Source: Streptomyces mirabilis (GTDB taxonomy: Bacteria; Actinomycetota; Actinomycetes; Streptomycetales; Streptomycetaceae). From it: 64,000 bases of DNA. The position numbers were made by a program, and so were the translations under genes. This document shows positions 7,417 to 16,391 of the stretch, in pieces; position 1 is the first letter of the stretch; each line of letters opens with the position of its first letter. Below the pieces are notes generated by a model. That model had not been told where the DNA came from. It saw nothing but the letters and a program-made list of their open reading frames with translations, and did not search any database. The DNA is taken from contig NZ_CP074102.1 in the NCBI RefSeq assembly GCF_018310535.1, forward strand, positions 1,922,001 to 1,986,000, written 5' to 3'.

Positions 7417-9800
7417 TGCTCGTCTTCGCCAACGTCCGGGAGCGCTGGAGCAGCTTCCTCGCGGCCTTCGCGGCCGTACTGGTCGGCGTCGCCCTCATCA
7501 CGACGACGCTGATCATCTACGACTCGTCCCTTCCCAAGGTCCAGTCCCGTCTGGCGGCCGCGCCCGCGCTCGCCGTCCCCAAGCAGGCCGTGGACGAGGA
7601 CGGCAGTCCCAAGGACCGGGTGCCCTGGAGCCGCGGCGAGGCAGAGCCGATCGTCGACGGGCTGCGCAAGGTGCCCGGCGTGGACTCCGTGGTCGTCGAC
7701 CGCTCCTTCTACGCGCAGGCGTTCCGCGGCGGCGAGCCGGTGGAGGACGAGGGCGCCGACGAGGCCGGCCACGGCTGGTCGAGCGTGCGGCTGGCCCCGT
7801 ACAAGCTCGTCTCCGGACGGGCCCCGGCCACGGACCGCGAGGTCGTGGTGGACCGCTCCCTCGGGGTGGCCACGGGCAGTACCCTCACCGTGAACATCAC
7901 CGCCGGCCGCACCGAGTTCCGCGTCGTCGGCACCGTCGACGGACCGGGCTACTACTTCACCGACGACTTCGCCGCACGGCACCAGCCCGGCGTCGGCGCC
8001 ATCGCCGTCCTCACCGGCAAGGACGCCTCCGTCGGCACCGTCAAGGCCAAGGCCGAGGACGTCGTCGGCACCAAGGGCACCGTGGTCACCGGTGACGGCC
8101 GCTCGACGCTCCAGCCGAAGTACGTGGAGCACAAGCGGTTCCTCGGCACACAGCTCATCAGCGCCATGGCCGCACTCGGCCTGTTCACCACCGTCTTCGT
8201 GGTCGCCTCCATGCTCGTCCTGGCCACGGGTCTGCGGCGGCGGGAGATCGGCCTGCTGCGGATGATCGGCGCGACCCCGCGCCAGGTGCGCCGGATGGTC
8301 CTCGGCGAGGCCGGCGTCATCGGCCTGCTCGGCTCGGTGGCCGGCTGCCTGGCGGGCATCGCCGCCGCGCCGCTGCTGCGCGACATCCTCAAGGGACTCG
8401 ACGTCACACCGCCGGAGTTGAAGCTGCGCGTGGCGATGTGGCCGCTGTTCACGGCCGCCGCGATCGGGGTCGGCGTCAGCGTCGTCGGAGCCTGGTCGGC
8501 CAGCCGGATGGCCGCCAAGGTGGCACCGATCGACGCCCTGCTGGACAGCCGGGCGAACCAGGGGAGCATGAGCCGCGCGCGCTGGATCGGCGGCCTGACC
8601 GTGCTCGGCCTCGGCGTGGTGCTCGCGATCGTCACCGCATCGGTCGGCGCCGACAGCCGGATCAACATGGCGATCTTCGCCACCATGGTGCTCATCGTGG
8701 CCGCGGCACTGCTGGCACCGGTGTTCGTCGGGCCCGTCGGACGCCTGCTCACCGAGCCGTTCAAACGGGCCGGCTCGGCCACCCCGCTGCTGGTCCGGGC
8801 GGAGCTACGCGCAAACTCGCGCCGGGCCGCCTCCCTCGCCGCCCCGGTGATCGCCGCCGTCGGCTTCGCCGTCCTGCTCAGCGGCATGGTGGAGACCATG
8901 CGGGTGGCCTACCCGGCGGGCGACGCGGTCAAGCTCGCGGGCCAGGTGATCGTGACGCCGGACGGCACCCCGGGCAACACCGACGAGGTGGTCGCCGCCA
9001 ACCCGGTGGGCAAGGCCGCGCTGCCCACCCGCGCCTTCGTCCGCGACAAGGGCGGCGACCTCAGCGTCATCGACGCGCTCGGCTCGCGCGACCCGCGCTG
9101 GGACAAGCCGGGTCAGGCGGTGCTCGGCAAGCGCATGGCGGCCTTCCTGGGCGTCAAGGCCGGCGACGAGCACGACATGCGGTTCGCCGACGGGACGACG
9201 GTCAAGCTGCGCATCGCGCAGGTCCTCGCGGACGACCCCGCCCGCGGTGACTTCGTGGTGGCCCGGTCGCTGGTGCGCCTGCACGACCCGGCCGCGCTCA
9301 CCGACGACATCTTCGTCCCGGCCAAGTCGAAGACCACCGCCACCGCCCTCCCCGGCACGGCCGTGCACGACGCGATGCAGTACGCGCTCGACGACTACAA
9401 CACCGACGCGAAGCTGACCGACAGCCTCGCCACCATGCTGATCGTCATCGCCGTCGGTTACAGCGGCATAGCCGTGGCCAACAGCATGGGCATGTCCGCG
9501 CACAGCCGTCGCCGCGACTTCTCCGTCATGAAATCGGCCGGCGGTACGGTACGGCAGCTGCTGGTGTTCTCCGTCGCCGAGAGCTCCCTCGTCGCGACCA
9601 TCGGTGCGGCGCTCGGAGTCCTGGTCACCCTGGGCCCGCTGGCCGGCATGGCGTCCGGGCTGTCCCAGGCGACGGCCACCGACGTCAGCCTGCGTCTGAA
9701 CCCGTCCATGGTCGCCTCGGTGGTCTTCGGCTCGATCGTCCTCGCGATCGTCGCGAGCGTGGCCGTCACCTGGCGCACGATGCGCCGGGAGGCCGCATAG
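7416..9800 (+). CDS. FtsX-type ABC transporter permease
   Basis: 794 aa, ATG at 7416 overlapping the ATPase stop. The layout is typical of a duplicated FtsX/MacB permease: an N-terminal membrane helix (about 14-36), a large extracytoplasmic domain, three helices (about 245-370), a second helix and extracytoplasmic domain, and three final helices. The motif GLLRMIGATPRQVRRM next to a helix is characteristic. It is coupled to the preceding ATPase. Members of this class act as mechanotransmission exporters or remove antimicrobial peptides from the membrane; a role in product export or self-resistance is inferred from context. Confidence 0.92.
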   Translation: MLVFANVRERWSSFLAAFAAVLVGVALITTTLIIYDSSLPKVQSRLAAAPALAVPKQAVDEDGSPKDRVPWSRGEAEPIVDGLRKVPGVDSVVVDRSFYAQAFRGGEPVEDEGADEAGHGWSSVRLAPYKLVSGRAPATDREVVVDRSLGVATGSTLTVNITAGRTEFRVVGTVDGPGYYFTDDFAARHQPGVGAIAVLTGKDASVGTVKAKAEDVVGTKGTVVTGDGRSTLQPKYVEHKRFLGTQLISAMAALGLFTTVFVVASMLVLATGLRRREIGLLRMIGATPRQVRRMVLGEAGVIGLLGSVAGCLAGIAAAPLLRDILKGLDVTPPELKLRVAMWPLFTAAAIGVGVSVVGAWSASRMAAKVAPIDALLDSRANQGSMSRARWIGGLTVLGLGVVLAIVTASVGADSRINMAIFATMVLIVAAALLAPVFVGPVGRLLTEPFKRAGSATPLLVRAELRANSRRAASLAAPVIAAVGFAVLLSGMVETMRVAYPAGDAVKLAGQVIVTPDGTPGNTDEVVAANPVGKAALPTRAFVRDKGGDLSVIDALGSRDPRWDKPGQAVLGKRMAAFLGVKAGDEHDMRFADGTTVKLRIAQVLADDPARGDFVVARSLVRLHDPAALTDDIFVPAKSKTTATALPGTAVHDAMQYALDDYNTDAKLTDSLATMLIVIAVGYSGIAVANSMGMSAHSRRRDFSVMKSAGGTVRQLLVFSVAESSLVATIGAALGVLVTLGPLAGMASGLSQATATDVSLRLNPSMVASVVFGSIVLAIVASVAVTWRTMRREAA

Positions 9801-9806
9801 ACCGGC

Positions 9807-9856
9807 CGGACACCGCGAAGGGCCCGGGGCTTCCCCCGGGCCCTTCGCGGTGTCCG
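9807..9856 (+). terminator. Hairpin terminator after the ABC permease gene
   Basis: Perfect 23-bp stem (9807-9829 with 9834-9856) and a CTTC loop, starting 6 nt after the permease stop codon. It separates the transporter unit from the lipid-starter operon. Confidence 0.9.
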
Positions 9857-9884
9857 CCGGGCCTCATGGACGAGTCGACCTGGA

Positions 9885-9926
9885 CTTATAGACAAGCGGA
9901 ACCGCAGCTTATAGAAGGCGGATAGT
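9885..9926 (+). promoter_or_regulatory. Candidate SARP-dependent promoter of the lipid-starter operon
   Basis: CTTATAGA occurs at 9885-9892 and again at 9908-9915, 23 bp apart (about two helical turns), in a locally AT-richer patch. A possible -10 element, GATAGT, lies at 9921-9926, about 6 nt after the second repeat. Direct repeats on one face of the helix, with the last just upstream of the -10, is the classical arrangement of SARP targets. A SARP gene lies 6 kb away. The assignment is inference. Confidence 0.5.
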
Positions 9927-9965
9927 GCCGCTCATTGTGCTTGGCGACAAGCGCGATGGGAGGCG

Positions 9966-10751
9966 ATGACAGTGACCGTTCCGGATCTGCGGACGCAGTC
10001 GCGGTGGCTGAGGGCGTGCAACCGGGTGGGCCGGCCGCGGTGCCGGCTCGTGTGCGCCCCGCACGCCGGAGGCACCGCGCATGCCTACCGGGACTGGCCC
10101 GCGTCCCTGCCGGACGATGTCGAGGTGCACGCGGTGCAGTACCCCGGCCGCCAGGACCGGCTCGGGGAACCCGCGGCCACGTCGATGACGGAGCTGGTGA
10201 AGCCCGTCGCGGACGCCCTCGAACCCTTCCTGTCCGAGCCGCTGGCGCTGTTCGGGCACAGCATGGGCGCCGTCGTGGCCTACGAGGTGACACTCGAGCT
10301 CGAGCGCCGGCACGGGCGCGTGGTCGATCTGCTGGCCGTGTCCGGATCGCGTGCCCCGAACCACCGGGAGGAGCACGACCGGCACGAGCTGAGCGACGCC
10401 GACCTGATCGACGAACTGCGCCGCATCAACGACTCGTTCGGCGAACTGCTGGCCGCGCCCGAGCTGCTGGAACTCGTCCTGCCCGCGATCCGCGCCGACT
10501 TCCGGCTCGTCTCCCGCTACCTGCGCACACCGCCGGTGCCCGTGCGCGCTCCGCTGCTCGTCCTCGGCGGCACGGCGGACCCCGACGTGAGCCCCGAGGA
10601 CCTGAAGCAGTGGCGGGCCTGCGCGAGCGGCGCCTTCGGCGTCCGCGCCTTCCCCGGGGGCCACTTCTACCTCGCGGACGAACAACCCGTCCTCGACGCC
10701 CTCGTTCCGTGGCTGCCCGACCGCCGTCCCGCCACCCCGCGCGCTTCGTGA
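9966..10751 (+). CDS. Type II thioesterase
   Basis: 261 aa from ATG 9966. A GTG at 9972 has better spacing (8 nt) to the GGGAGG at 9958-9963 and may be the true start. This is an alpha/beta-hydrolase with nucleophile S99 in GHSMG, a candidate catalytic Asp in the GGTADPDVS region, and His in GGHFYLAD. The N-terminal CAPHAGGTAHAYRDW is typical of stand-alone thioesterases that remove wrong or stalled acyl groups from NRPS/PKS carrier proteins. It is first in an operon with the acyl-AMP ligase 47 nt downstream, so it probably edits the lipid-starter ACP or the NRPS. Confidence 0.93.
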   Translation: MTVTVPDLRTQSRWLRACNRVGRPRCRLVCAPHAGGTAHAYRDWPASLPDDVEVHAVQYPGRQDRLGEPAATSMTELVKPVADALEPFLSEPLALFGHSMGAVVAYEVTLELERRHGRVVDLLAVSGSRAPNHREEHDRHELSDADLIDELRRINDSFGELLAAPELLELVLPAIRADFRLVSRYLRTPPVPVRAPLLVLGGTADPDVSPEDLKQWRACASGAFGVRAFPGGHFYLADEQPVLDALVPWLPDRRPATPRAS

Positions 10752-10798
10752 GCCGGACCGGCAGGGCCCCGACCCCTCGACACAGGAGTACACGAAGC

Positions 10799-12562
10799 AT
10801 GGTTGACCTTGTCGGTGCGACCAGCGTGTCCGAGATCTTCGAGCGGCACGCACGCGAACTCGGCGACCGGCCGGCGGTCGCGATCGTCGGCGATCCCGTG
10901 GAACCCGAGTCCGCCCAGTGGCTCACCTACGCCCAACTGGACCAGGCTGCACGCGTGTTCGCGCAGGAACTGCGCCGGACCTGCCCGGTGGGCTCCCGCG
11001 TCCTGCTGCTCCATCCGACCTCCGCGGAGTTCATCGCCGCCGCCGTCGGCTGTCTCTACGCCGGGATGGTCGCGGTGCCCTCCTCGATGCCCGGCCGCTA
11101 CAAGCAGGACCAGCGGCGGGTGCTCGGCATCGCCCACGACGCCGACGTCGGCTGCGTACTGACCACGCCCGACGAACGCGACGTGGTCCTCGCCTGGGCG
11201 GAGCAGCAGGGATTCGGCGTGCCGGTGCTCTCCCTGCCCATCGACCTCACCCGCCACGCCGCGGACTTCGAGATCTTCCCCGCCGACCAGCAGACCCTGG
11301 CCGTGCTCCAGTACACGTCTGGTTCGACCAACGACCCCAAGGGCAGCGTGGTCACCCACGGCAACCTGCTGGCGAACGCGGCAAGCACCTCGGAGGCCTT
11401 CCCGCCGCGCGAGGGGCAGATGTACGGCGGCTGGCTGCCCAACTACCACGACATGGGCCTGATGGGGATCATCCTCACGCCTCTGCTCGCCGGCTTCGGC
11501 ACCGCCCTGATGTCCCCCGCCGCCTTCCTGCGCCGGCCGCGCGCCTGGCTGGAGCTGGTCGACCGCTTCGACCTCGCCCTGTCCCCGGCGCCGAACTTCG
11601 CCTACGAGCTGTGCCTCACCCGGATGGCGAACGACGACCTCGGCGGCCTCGACCTGTCCCGCTGGACGTACGCCGGCAGCGGTTCGGAGCCGGTCAACGC
11701 CGGGGTGCTGGACGCCTTCGCGCAGCGGTTCGCGGCCGCCGGGTTCCGGCCGGAGCGCTTCGCGCCCTCGTTCGGCATGGCCGAGGCGACCCTGCTCGTG
11801 TCCACGTCCCCGGACCGCCGTCCCGTCGTCCTGCGCTGCGACCCCGAGGCGCTGGAGCGCAACCGGGTGGAGCCGGCCGCCGACGGCAACGGCCGGGCCC
11901 TCGTCAGCCTGGGCGTGCCCCGCGACCTGGAGGTCCGGATCGTCGATCCCGGCTCCCGCAAGGGGCTGCCGTCCGGGCGGGTCGGGGAGATCTGGCTGCG
12001 CGGCCGGTCGGTCGTCCAGGGGTACTGGCGCAATGAGGAGGCGACCGCCGCCACCTTCGGCCAGCGGCTGGGCGCGGAGAGCGGCTTCCTGCGTACCGGG
12101 GACCTCGGCGTACTGGTCGACGGGGAACTGTATGTGACCGGCCGCATCAAGGAGATGATGATCATCCGCGGCCGGAACATCTATCCGCACGACATCGAGC
12201 ACGAACTGCGCCTGCACCACGAGCCGTTGCGCGACACGGTGGGCTCGGTCGTCTCGGTGCCCACGCCCGACGGCGAGGACGGCCACCTGGTGGTGATCCA
12301 CGAGGTGCGCCGCCGGTCCCCGGAAGGGGAGCTGGCCGTGCTCGCGGCACAGATGCGCAGCACCGTCGCCCGCGAGTTCGGGTTGCGCGCCCACTCGGTG
12401 CTGCTCATGCGACGCGGTGGAGTGCGGCGCACCACGAGCGGCAAGGTCCAGCGGTCCGCGATGCGCTCGCTGTACCTGCGCGGCGAGCTGGAGCCGCTGT
12501 GGGCGGACGGCTACCGGCCGCAGCCCGACGCGGTCATGTCCGCAACAGGGGGAGCGAAGTGA
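10799..12562 (+). CDS. Fatty acyl-AMP ligase (FAAL)
   Basis: 587 aa, ATG 10799 with CAGGAG about 8 nt upstream. This is an ANL-superfamily adenylating enzyme: P-loop YTSGSTNDPKGSVVTHGNL, then WLPNYHDMGLMG, PSFGMAEATLLVS, FLRTGDLG, and the C-terminal hinge/lysine region GRIKEMMIIRGRNIYPHDIE. The HDMGLMG and GMAEATL motifs match FAALs rather than CoA ligases. FAALs form acyl-AMP and transfer the acyl group directly to an ACP. The ACP at the end of this operon is the likely acceptor. The gene overlaps the next by 4 nt. In lipopeptide pathways this is the enzyme that supplies the lipid tail; chain length is not readable. Confidence 0.93.
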   Translation: MVDLVGATSVSEIFERHARELGDRPAVAIVGDPVEPESAQWLTYAQLDQAARVFAQELRRTCPVGSRVLLLHPTSAEFIAAAVGCLYAGMVAVPSSMPGRYKQDQRRVLGIAHDADVGCVLTTPDERDVVLAWAEQQGFGVPVLSLPIDLTRHAADFEIFPADQQTLAVLQYTSGSTNDPKGSVVTHGNLLANAASTSEAFPPREGQMYGGWLPNYHDMGLMGIILTPLLAGFGTALMSPAAFLRRPRAWLELVDRFDLALSPAPNFAYELCLTRMANDDLGGLDLSRWTYAGSGSEPVNAGVLDAFAQRFAAAGFRPERFAPSFGMAEATLLVSTSPDRRPVVLRCDPEALERNRVEPAADGNGRALVSLGVPRDLEVRIVDPGSRKGLPSGRVGEIWLRGRSVVQGYWRNEEATAATFGQRLGAESGFLRTGDLGVLVDGELYVTGRIKEMMIIRGRNIYPHDIEHELRLHHEPLRDTVGSVVSVPTPDGEDGHLVVIHEVRRRSPEGELAVLAAQMRSTVAREFGLRAHSVLLMRRGGVRRTTSGKVQRSAMRSLYLRGELEPLWADGYRPQPDAVMSATGGAK

Positions 12563-14244
12563 GCACACTGGAGTTCGCCGGGGAGGTCGAGCGCTGGTCA
12601 CGGCCGGGGGGCGCCTTCGAGCCGACGCTGCTGACCGCGCACGACGAAGCGGAGTCCTTCCCGGCCGAGGCGTGCGCCGCACTCGACGGGTGGGGTCTGC
12701 CCGCCTACTACGTGCCCACCCGGTACGGCGGGCGACTGGCCCGCCTGGAGGACGTGCACACCTTGCTGCGCACGGTGGCGGCGCGGGACATGACCGTCGC
12801 GGTCGCGCACGGCAAGACCTTCCTCGGCGCCGCGTCCGTGTGGGCAGCCGGGGACGGCGGGCCCATGTCTCTGCTGGCCCGGCACGTCCTGGCGGGGGAG
12901 GCCGTCGCCTGGGGTCTCACCGAGCCCGACGCAGGCAGCGACCTCCTCGCCGGCACGCTCACGGCGACCCGCAACGGCTCGGGCTGGCGGCTGTCCGGCC
13001 GCAAGTGGCCGGTGAACAACGCGACCCGCGGCCGCTTCGTCAGCGTGCTGGCGCGCACCGACCCGGCCGGCGGCCCGCGTGGTTTCAGCCTCTTCCTCGT
13101 GGACAAGCGGGCCACCGCTCCCGGATCCGTACGGCACCTGCCCAAGATGCCGACCCACGGCATCCGCGGCGCCGACATCAGCGGGATCGAGTTCGTCGAC
13201 GCCCGGGTCCCCTCCCACTCGCTCGTGGGCACCGTCGGTGGCGGCCTGGAACTCGTGCTGAAGACCCTGCAACTGACCCGGGTCACCTGTGTCGCGCTTT
13301 CACTGGGCGCGGGCGACCACAGCCTGCGGATCATCAGGAACTTCCTGGGCGAGCGCCGGCTGCACGGCCGTCCCCTCAGCGACCTGCCGCACGCCCGCGC
13401 CGTCACCGGCCGCGCGGTGGCCCGCCAACTACTGGCCGAGGCCGTCGCCTTCACCGCGGCCCGGGCTGCCCACGAGATCCCGCAGGAGCTGAGCGTCGTC
13501 TCCGCGGTCACCAAGGCCCTGGTGCCGACGCTCGTCCAGGGCCAGCTCCGGCTCATCGGCGAACTGCTGGGCGCACGCAGCTTCCTGACCGGGGTGGAGG
13601 GCTACGGAGGCTTCGCCAAGATCGAGCGGGACCACCAGATCGTCTCCGTCTTCGACGGCAGCACCTGGGTCAACCGCAGCGCGCTCGCCGCGACCCTTCC
13701 CCTGCTCCGGCCGGGTCGCCGTCCTGTCGCGCCGGCCGGCCTCCCGGCGCACGAGTGGCTGCGTGAGGACCACGAGCCGGCCGCCCTCGATCCCCTGCGG
13801 CTCGGTGTGCTGGCGCGGGGCGACTCGATCCTGGGCGGGCTGGGCGGTCTCGTGGCCCGGCTCTCGGCGGACATGCCGGACGGCACGGCCTCCCTGGCCG
13901 CGCGGCTGCTCGACGCGTACGCCGACCTGGACGCGCGTATCGCCGGCGTCGGCGCCACCACCGGCTCGCCGACCACGGCAGCCATGCGCATGGCGGAACG
14001 CTACGAATGGTGCTTCGCCGGAGCCGCGGCCCTCGCGCTGTGGGCGGCGAACCCGCAGCACCACGACCACGGCTGGTGGCGCGACGGCGGCTGGCTGGCG
14101 GGCTGTCTCGCCCTGGTCCTCGAAGGACTCGGCGTGCGGCCCCCGGAGGCGTCCGCCGTCTTCAACCGGCTCGGCAGCCTGCTGCTGACCCCGGAGGGCG
14201 ACCGGGTGGGACTCCTCGGCAGACCCGCGGGGGTGCCGGCATGA
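12559..14244 (+). CDS. Acyl-CoA/acyl-ACP dehydrogenase 1 of lipid-starter cassette
   Basis: 561 aa. The GTG at 12559 overlaps the ligase stop and follows GGGGGAGC. The acyl-CoA dehydrogenase fold spans about residues 1-390: WGLTEPDAGSDLL (FAD/substrate loop), a beta domain ending near LVGTVGGGLELV, and the helical domain. The position that normally carries the catalytic Glu (YEGT in classical enzymes) reads VFDGST, so Asp may replace Glu; this was aligned by eye. A C-terminal extension of about 160 residues (390-561) is longer than in metabolic enzymes of about 380 aa. Similar long pairs occur in clusters for ramoplanin- and enduracidin-like lipopeptides with unsaturated tails (recalled). The probable role is introducing a double bond into the ACP-bound fatty acid. 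Confidence 0.9.
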   Translation: MSTLEFAGEVERWSRPGGAFEPTLLTAHDEAESFPAEACAALDGWGLPAYYVPTRYGGRLARLEDVHTLLRTVAARDMTVAVAHGKTFLGAASVWAAGDGGPMSLLARHVLAGEAVAWGLTEPDAGSDLLAGTLTATRNGSGWRLSGRKWPVNNATRGRFVSVLARTDPAGGPRGFSLFLVDKRATAPGSVRHLPKMPTHGIRGADISGIEFVDARVPSHSLVGTVGGGLELVLKTLQLTRVTCVALSLGAGDHSLRIIRNFLGERRLHGRPLSDLPHARAVTGRAVARQLLAEAVAFTAARAAHEIPQELSVVSAVTKALVPTLVQGQLRLIGELLGARSFLTGVEGYGGFAKIERDHQIVSVFDGSTWVNRSALAATLPLLRPGRRPVAPAGLPAHEWLREDHEPAALDPLRLGVLARGDSILGGLGGLVARLSADMPDGTASLAARLLDAYADLDARIAGVGATTGSPTTAAMRMAERYEWCFAGAAALALWAANPQHHDHGWWRDGGWLAGCLALVLEGLGVRPPEASAVFNRLGSLLLTPEGDRVGLLGRPAGVPA

Positions 14245-15926
14245 CCGATATCCGTACCCGCATGGACACGCTGGAGGAGCGGCTCGGGGACCCCTGGGAT
14301 CCCGCCAACCCGGTGGGATTCGACGCTGTCGTCGCCGCGGACGAGCGCGAGGAGACCCCCGCCGCCGGTGCCGCCCTGCTGGACGAGTACGGGATTCTCG
14401 CCGAGTTCGTACCCGACTGGCTCGGCGGCCGGTTCGAGCGGGTTGACCACCTGGTCGAGCTGATGCGGTCGGTGTACCGGCGCGACCCCAGTCTCGGCCT
14501 CGGCCACTGCTCCAGCTCGCTGATCGGCTCGGTCAACGTGTGGACCGCCGGTTCGCCCACCCAACGCCGCGCCGCGGCCGAGCTACTGCTGGCCGGCGGC
14601 AAGATCTCCTGTGCCTTCCACGAGCTCGCCCACGGCAACGACGTCGGTTCCGTCGAGTTCGCCGCCCGGCGCGCCGAGGGCGGACTGGTGCTGAAGGGCC
14701 GCAAGGAGACGATCTCCAATCTGGACCGCGCCGACGCCGTGGTGTTCCTGGCCCGGACCGACCCCGGCGGCGGCCCGCGCTCCTGCTCGCAGCTGTTCGT
14801 GCCGGTGACCGAACTCGACCCCGGCCGGGTCAGGTTCCTGCCGCGGTTCCGCTCGGTCGGGATGCGCGGCGTGCGCCTCGGCGGGATCACGGTGGACGAC
14901 TGCCCGGTCGGCACCGACGCACTGCTCGGAGCCCCCGGCACCGGCCTGGAGACGACGGCCCGTGCCTTCCAGCTGACCCGAGTCGCCCTCCCGGCGATGA
15001 GTACCGCGATGCTCGACACCGCGCTCCGCGTCACCCTGCACCACGTACGCCGGCGCCGGCTCTACGGCCGGGCCGTCGCGGACATCCCGATGGTGCGCAC
15101 GACGCTCGCCAACGCGTTCACCGACCTCCTGTTGTGCGAGGCGTTGGCCCAGGTCGCCGCCCGGTCGCTGCACCTGCTGCCGGAGTCCGGCAGCCTGTAC
15201 GCGCCCGCCGTGAAGTACCTCCTGGCGGGCGTGCTGCTCGACACCCTGGAGCAGCTGTCGCTGGTGATGGGTGCGGAGTTCTACCGCCGGGACGGCGAGC
15301 ACGCGGTGTTCCAGAAAACAGCGCGGGACATCAGGCCGATCGGCTTCGGGCACATCGCCCGCGCCGCCTGCCTGTCCGCGATGCTTCCGCAGCTGCCGGT
15401 CCTCGCCCGCCGCGCGTGGCGCAACGCCGCACCGGCCCCGGCGGCGCTGTTCACCCCGGACGCCGAGCTCCCGCCCCTGGACCTCGCCGGGCTGCGGCTC
15501 ATGACGGGCGGGCGGGATTCGGTCGCCCCCTCGCTCGCCGCCGCTCTCGACGACGACCTGCCGGAGCCGGTACGCCCGCTGGTCGAGAGCCACGCACGCG
15601 GCCTGGCGGCGGTCGCCGACGCGTGCGCGAGCCTCGGCCCGCAGGATCTGTCGATCGCCGCCCCCGTCGAGGTGCGCGACCTGGCATCCCGATACGCCAC
15701 CGCCCTGGCCGCCGCCGCGTGCGTCGGTGTGGCCCGGCATGCCCCGGAGGGCGGCTTCCTCGCCCGGCCCGAGTGGCTGGTGGCCGCGCTCACCCGGCTC
15801 GGGGGCATGGGCGCCGGACGGTCCGACGACGTGCCCGCCGAGACGGAGGGCCCGCTCGTGGAGGAGCTGCTGGACCGCGCGGACCGCTCGGTGAGCTTCG
15901 GGCTGTCCGCACGTCCGTACCGCTGA
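14241..15926 (+). CDS. Acyl-CoA dehydrogenase-like protein 2 of lipid-starter cassette
   Basis: 561 aa, exactly as long as its upstream neighbour. The ATG at 14241 overlaps that gene's stop. The same fold is recognisable (LLDEYGILAEFVPDWLGG, LLAGGKISCAFHEL, LLGAPGTGLETT, RRLYGRAVADIPMVR), but key motifs have drifted. The usual TEPxAGSD loop reads HELAHGND. The region normally holding the catalytic Glu reads RDIRPIGFGH with no acidic residue at that place. It could be a second desaturase with relocated chemistry, a cis/trans isomerising partner, or a structural subunit of a heteromer. Tight coupling on both sides indicates a stoichiometric partner. Confidence 0.88.
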   Translation: MTDIRTRMDTLEERLGDPWDPANPVGFDAVVAADEREETPAAGAALLDEYGILAEFVPDWLGGRFERVDHLVELMRSVYRRDPSLGLGHCSSSLIGSVNVWTAGSPTQRRAAAELLLAGGKISCAFHELAHGNDVGSVEFAARRAEGGLVLKGRKETISNLDRADAVVFLARTDPGGGPRSCSQLFVPVTELDPGRVRFLPRFRSVGMRGVRLGGITVDDCPVGTDALLGAPGTGLETTARAFQLTRVALPAMSTAMLDTALRVTLHHVRRRRLYGRAVADIPMVRTTLANAFTDLLLCEALAQVAARSLHLLPESGSLYAPAVKYLLAGVLLDTLEQLSLVMGAEFYRRDGEHAVFQKTARDIRPIGFGHIARAACLSAMLPQLPVLARRAWRNAAPAPAALFTPDAELPPLDLAGLRLMTGGRDSVAPSLAAALDDDLPEPVRPLVESHARGLAAVADACASLGPQDLSIAAPVEVRDLASRYATALAAAACVGVARHAPEGGFLARPEWLVAALTRLGGMGAGRSDDVPAETEGPLVEELLDRADRSVSFGLSARPYR

Positions 15927-15973
15927 CCGCACCCGACCCGCCAAGAACCCCGCGACACTTGAGGAGCAATCAG

Positions 15974-16258
15974 ATGGACATCCACGCTTTCGCCCCGGCC
16001 GACCTCGAGGAGATGGAGAACTGGCTCCTGGAACGCCTCGGCCAGTACCTGCCCGACCAGCAGGAGCCGGTCGACCCGCACCGGGAACTCGGCGAGTACG
16101 GTCTGGACTCCATAGCGGTGGTGGCCTTCGCCGCCGATGTCGAGGACCGGCTCGCGATCAGCGTCGATCCCACGGCCGTGTGGGACCACCCGACGATCGC
16201 GCAGCTCGCCAAGTACCTGCTGGCGGCGTACGAGGAGCTGCCCCGCGAGGCCGCCTGA
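15974..16258 (+). CDS. Acyl carrier protein
   Basis: 94 aa, ATG 15974 with GAGGAGC about 7 nt upstream. It is a four-helix phosphopantetheine-binding domain. The modification site is S46 in EYGLDSIAVV, and VWDHPTIAQLAKYL is typical of the C-terminal helix. It is the last gene of the thioesterase-ligase-dehydrogenase operon, so it most likely carries the fatty acyl chain while it is oxidised and donates it to the NRPS condensation starter domain. Confidence 0.93.
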   Translation: MDIHAFAPADLEEMENWLLERLGQYLPDQQEPVDPHRELGEYGLDSIAVVAFAADVEDRLAISVDPTAVWDHPTIAQLAKYLLAAYEELPREAA

Positions 16259-16267
16259 CGCCGATCC

Positions 16268-16383
16268 GCGGCCTCCTTCCGGGTCCCTGCCTCCACGGAG
16301 CCTGGAAGGAGGCCGCACCCGTGTGCCCGTACGCCGATACGCCGAGGGGGCCGTGGTGGTCCAAGCCACCACGGCCCCCTCGG
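16268..16383. terminator. Double hairpin terminator at the cluster edge
   Basis: Two hairpins in tandem: 13 bp (16268-16280 with 16304-16316), and a perfect 18-bp stem (16342-16359 with 16366-16383, loop TCCAAG). They lie between the converging ACP and MbtH genes and insulate both directions. Confidence 0.88.
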
Positions 16384-16391
16384 TGTACGGG

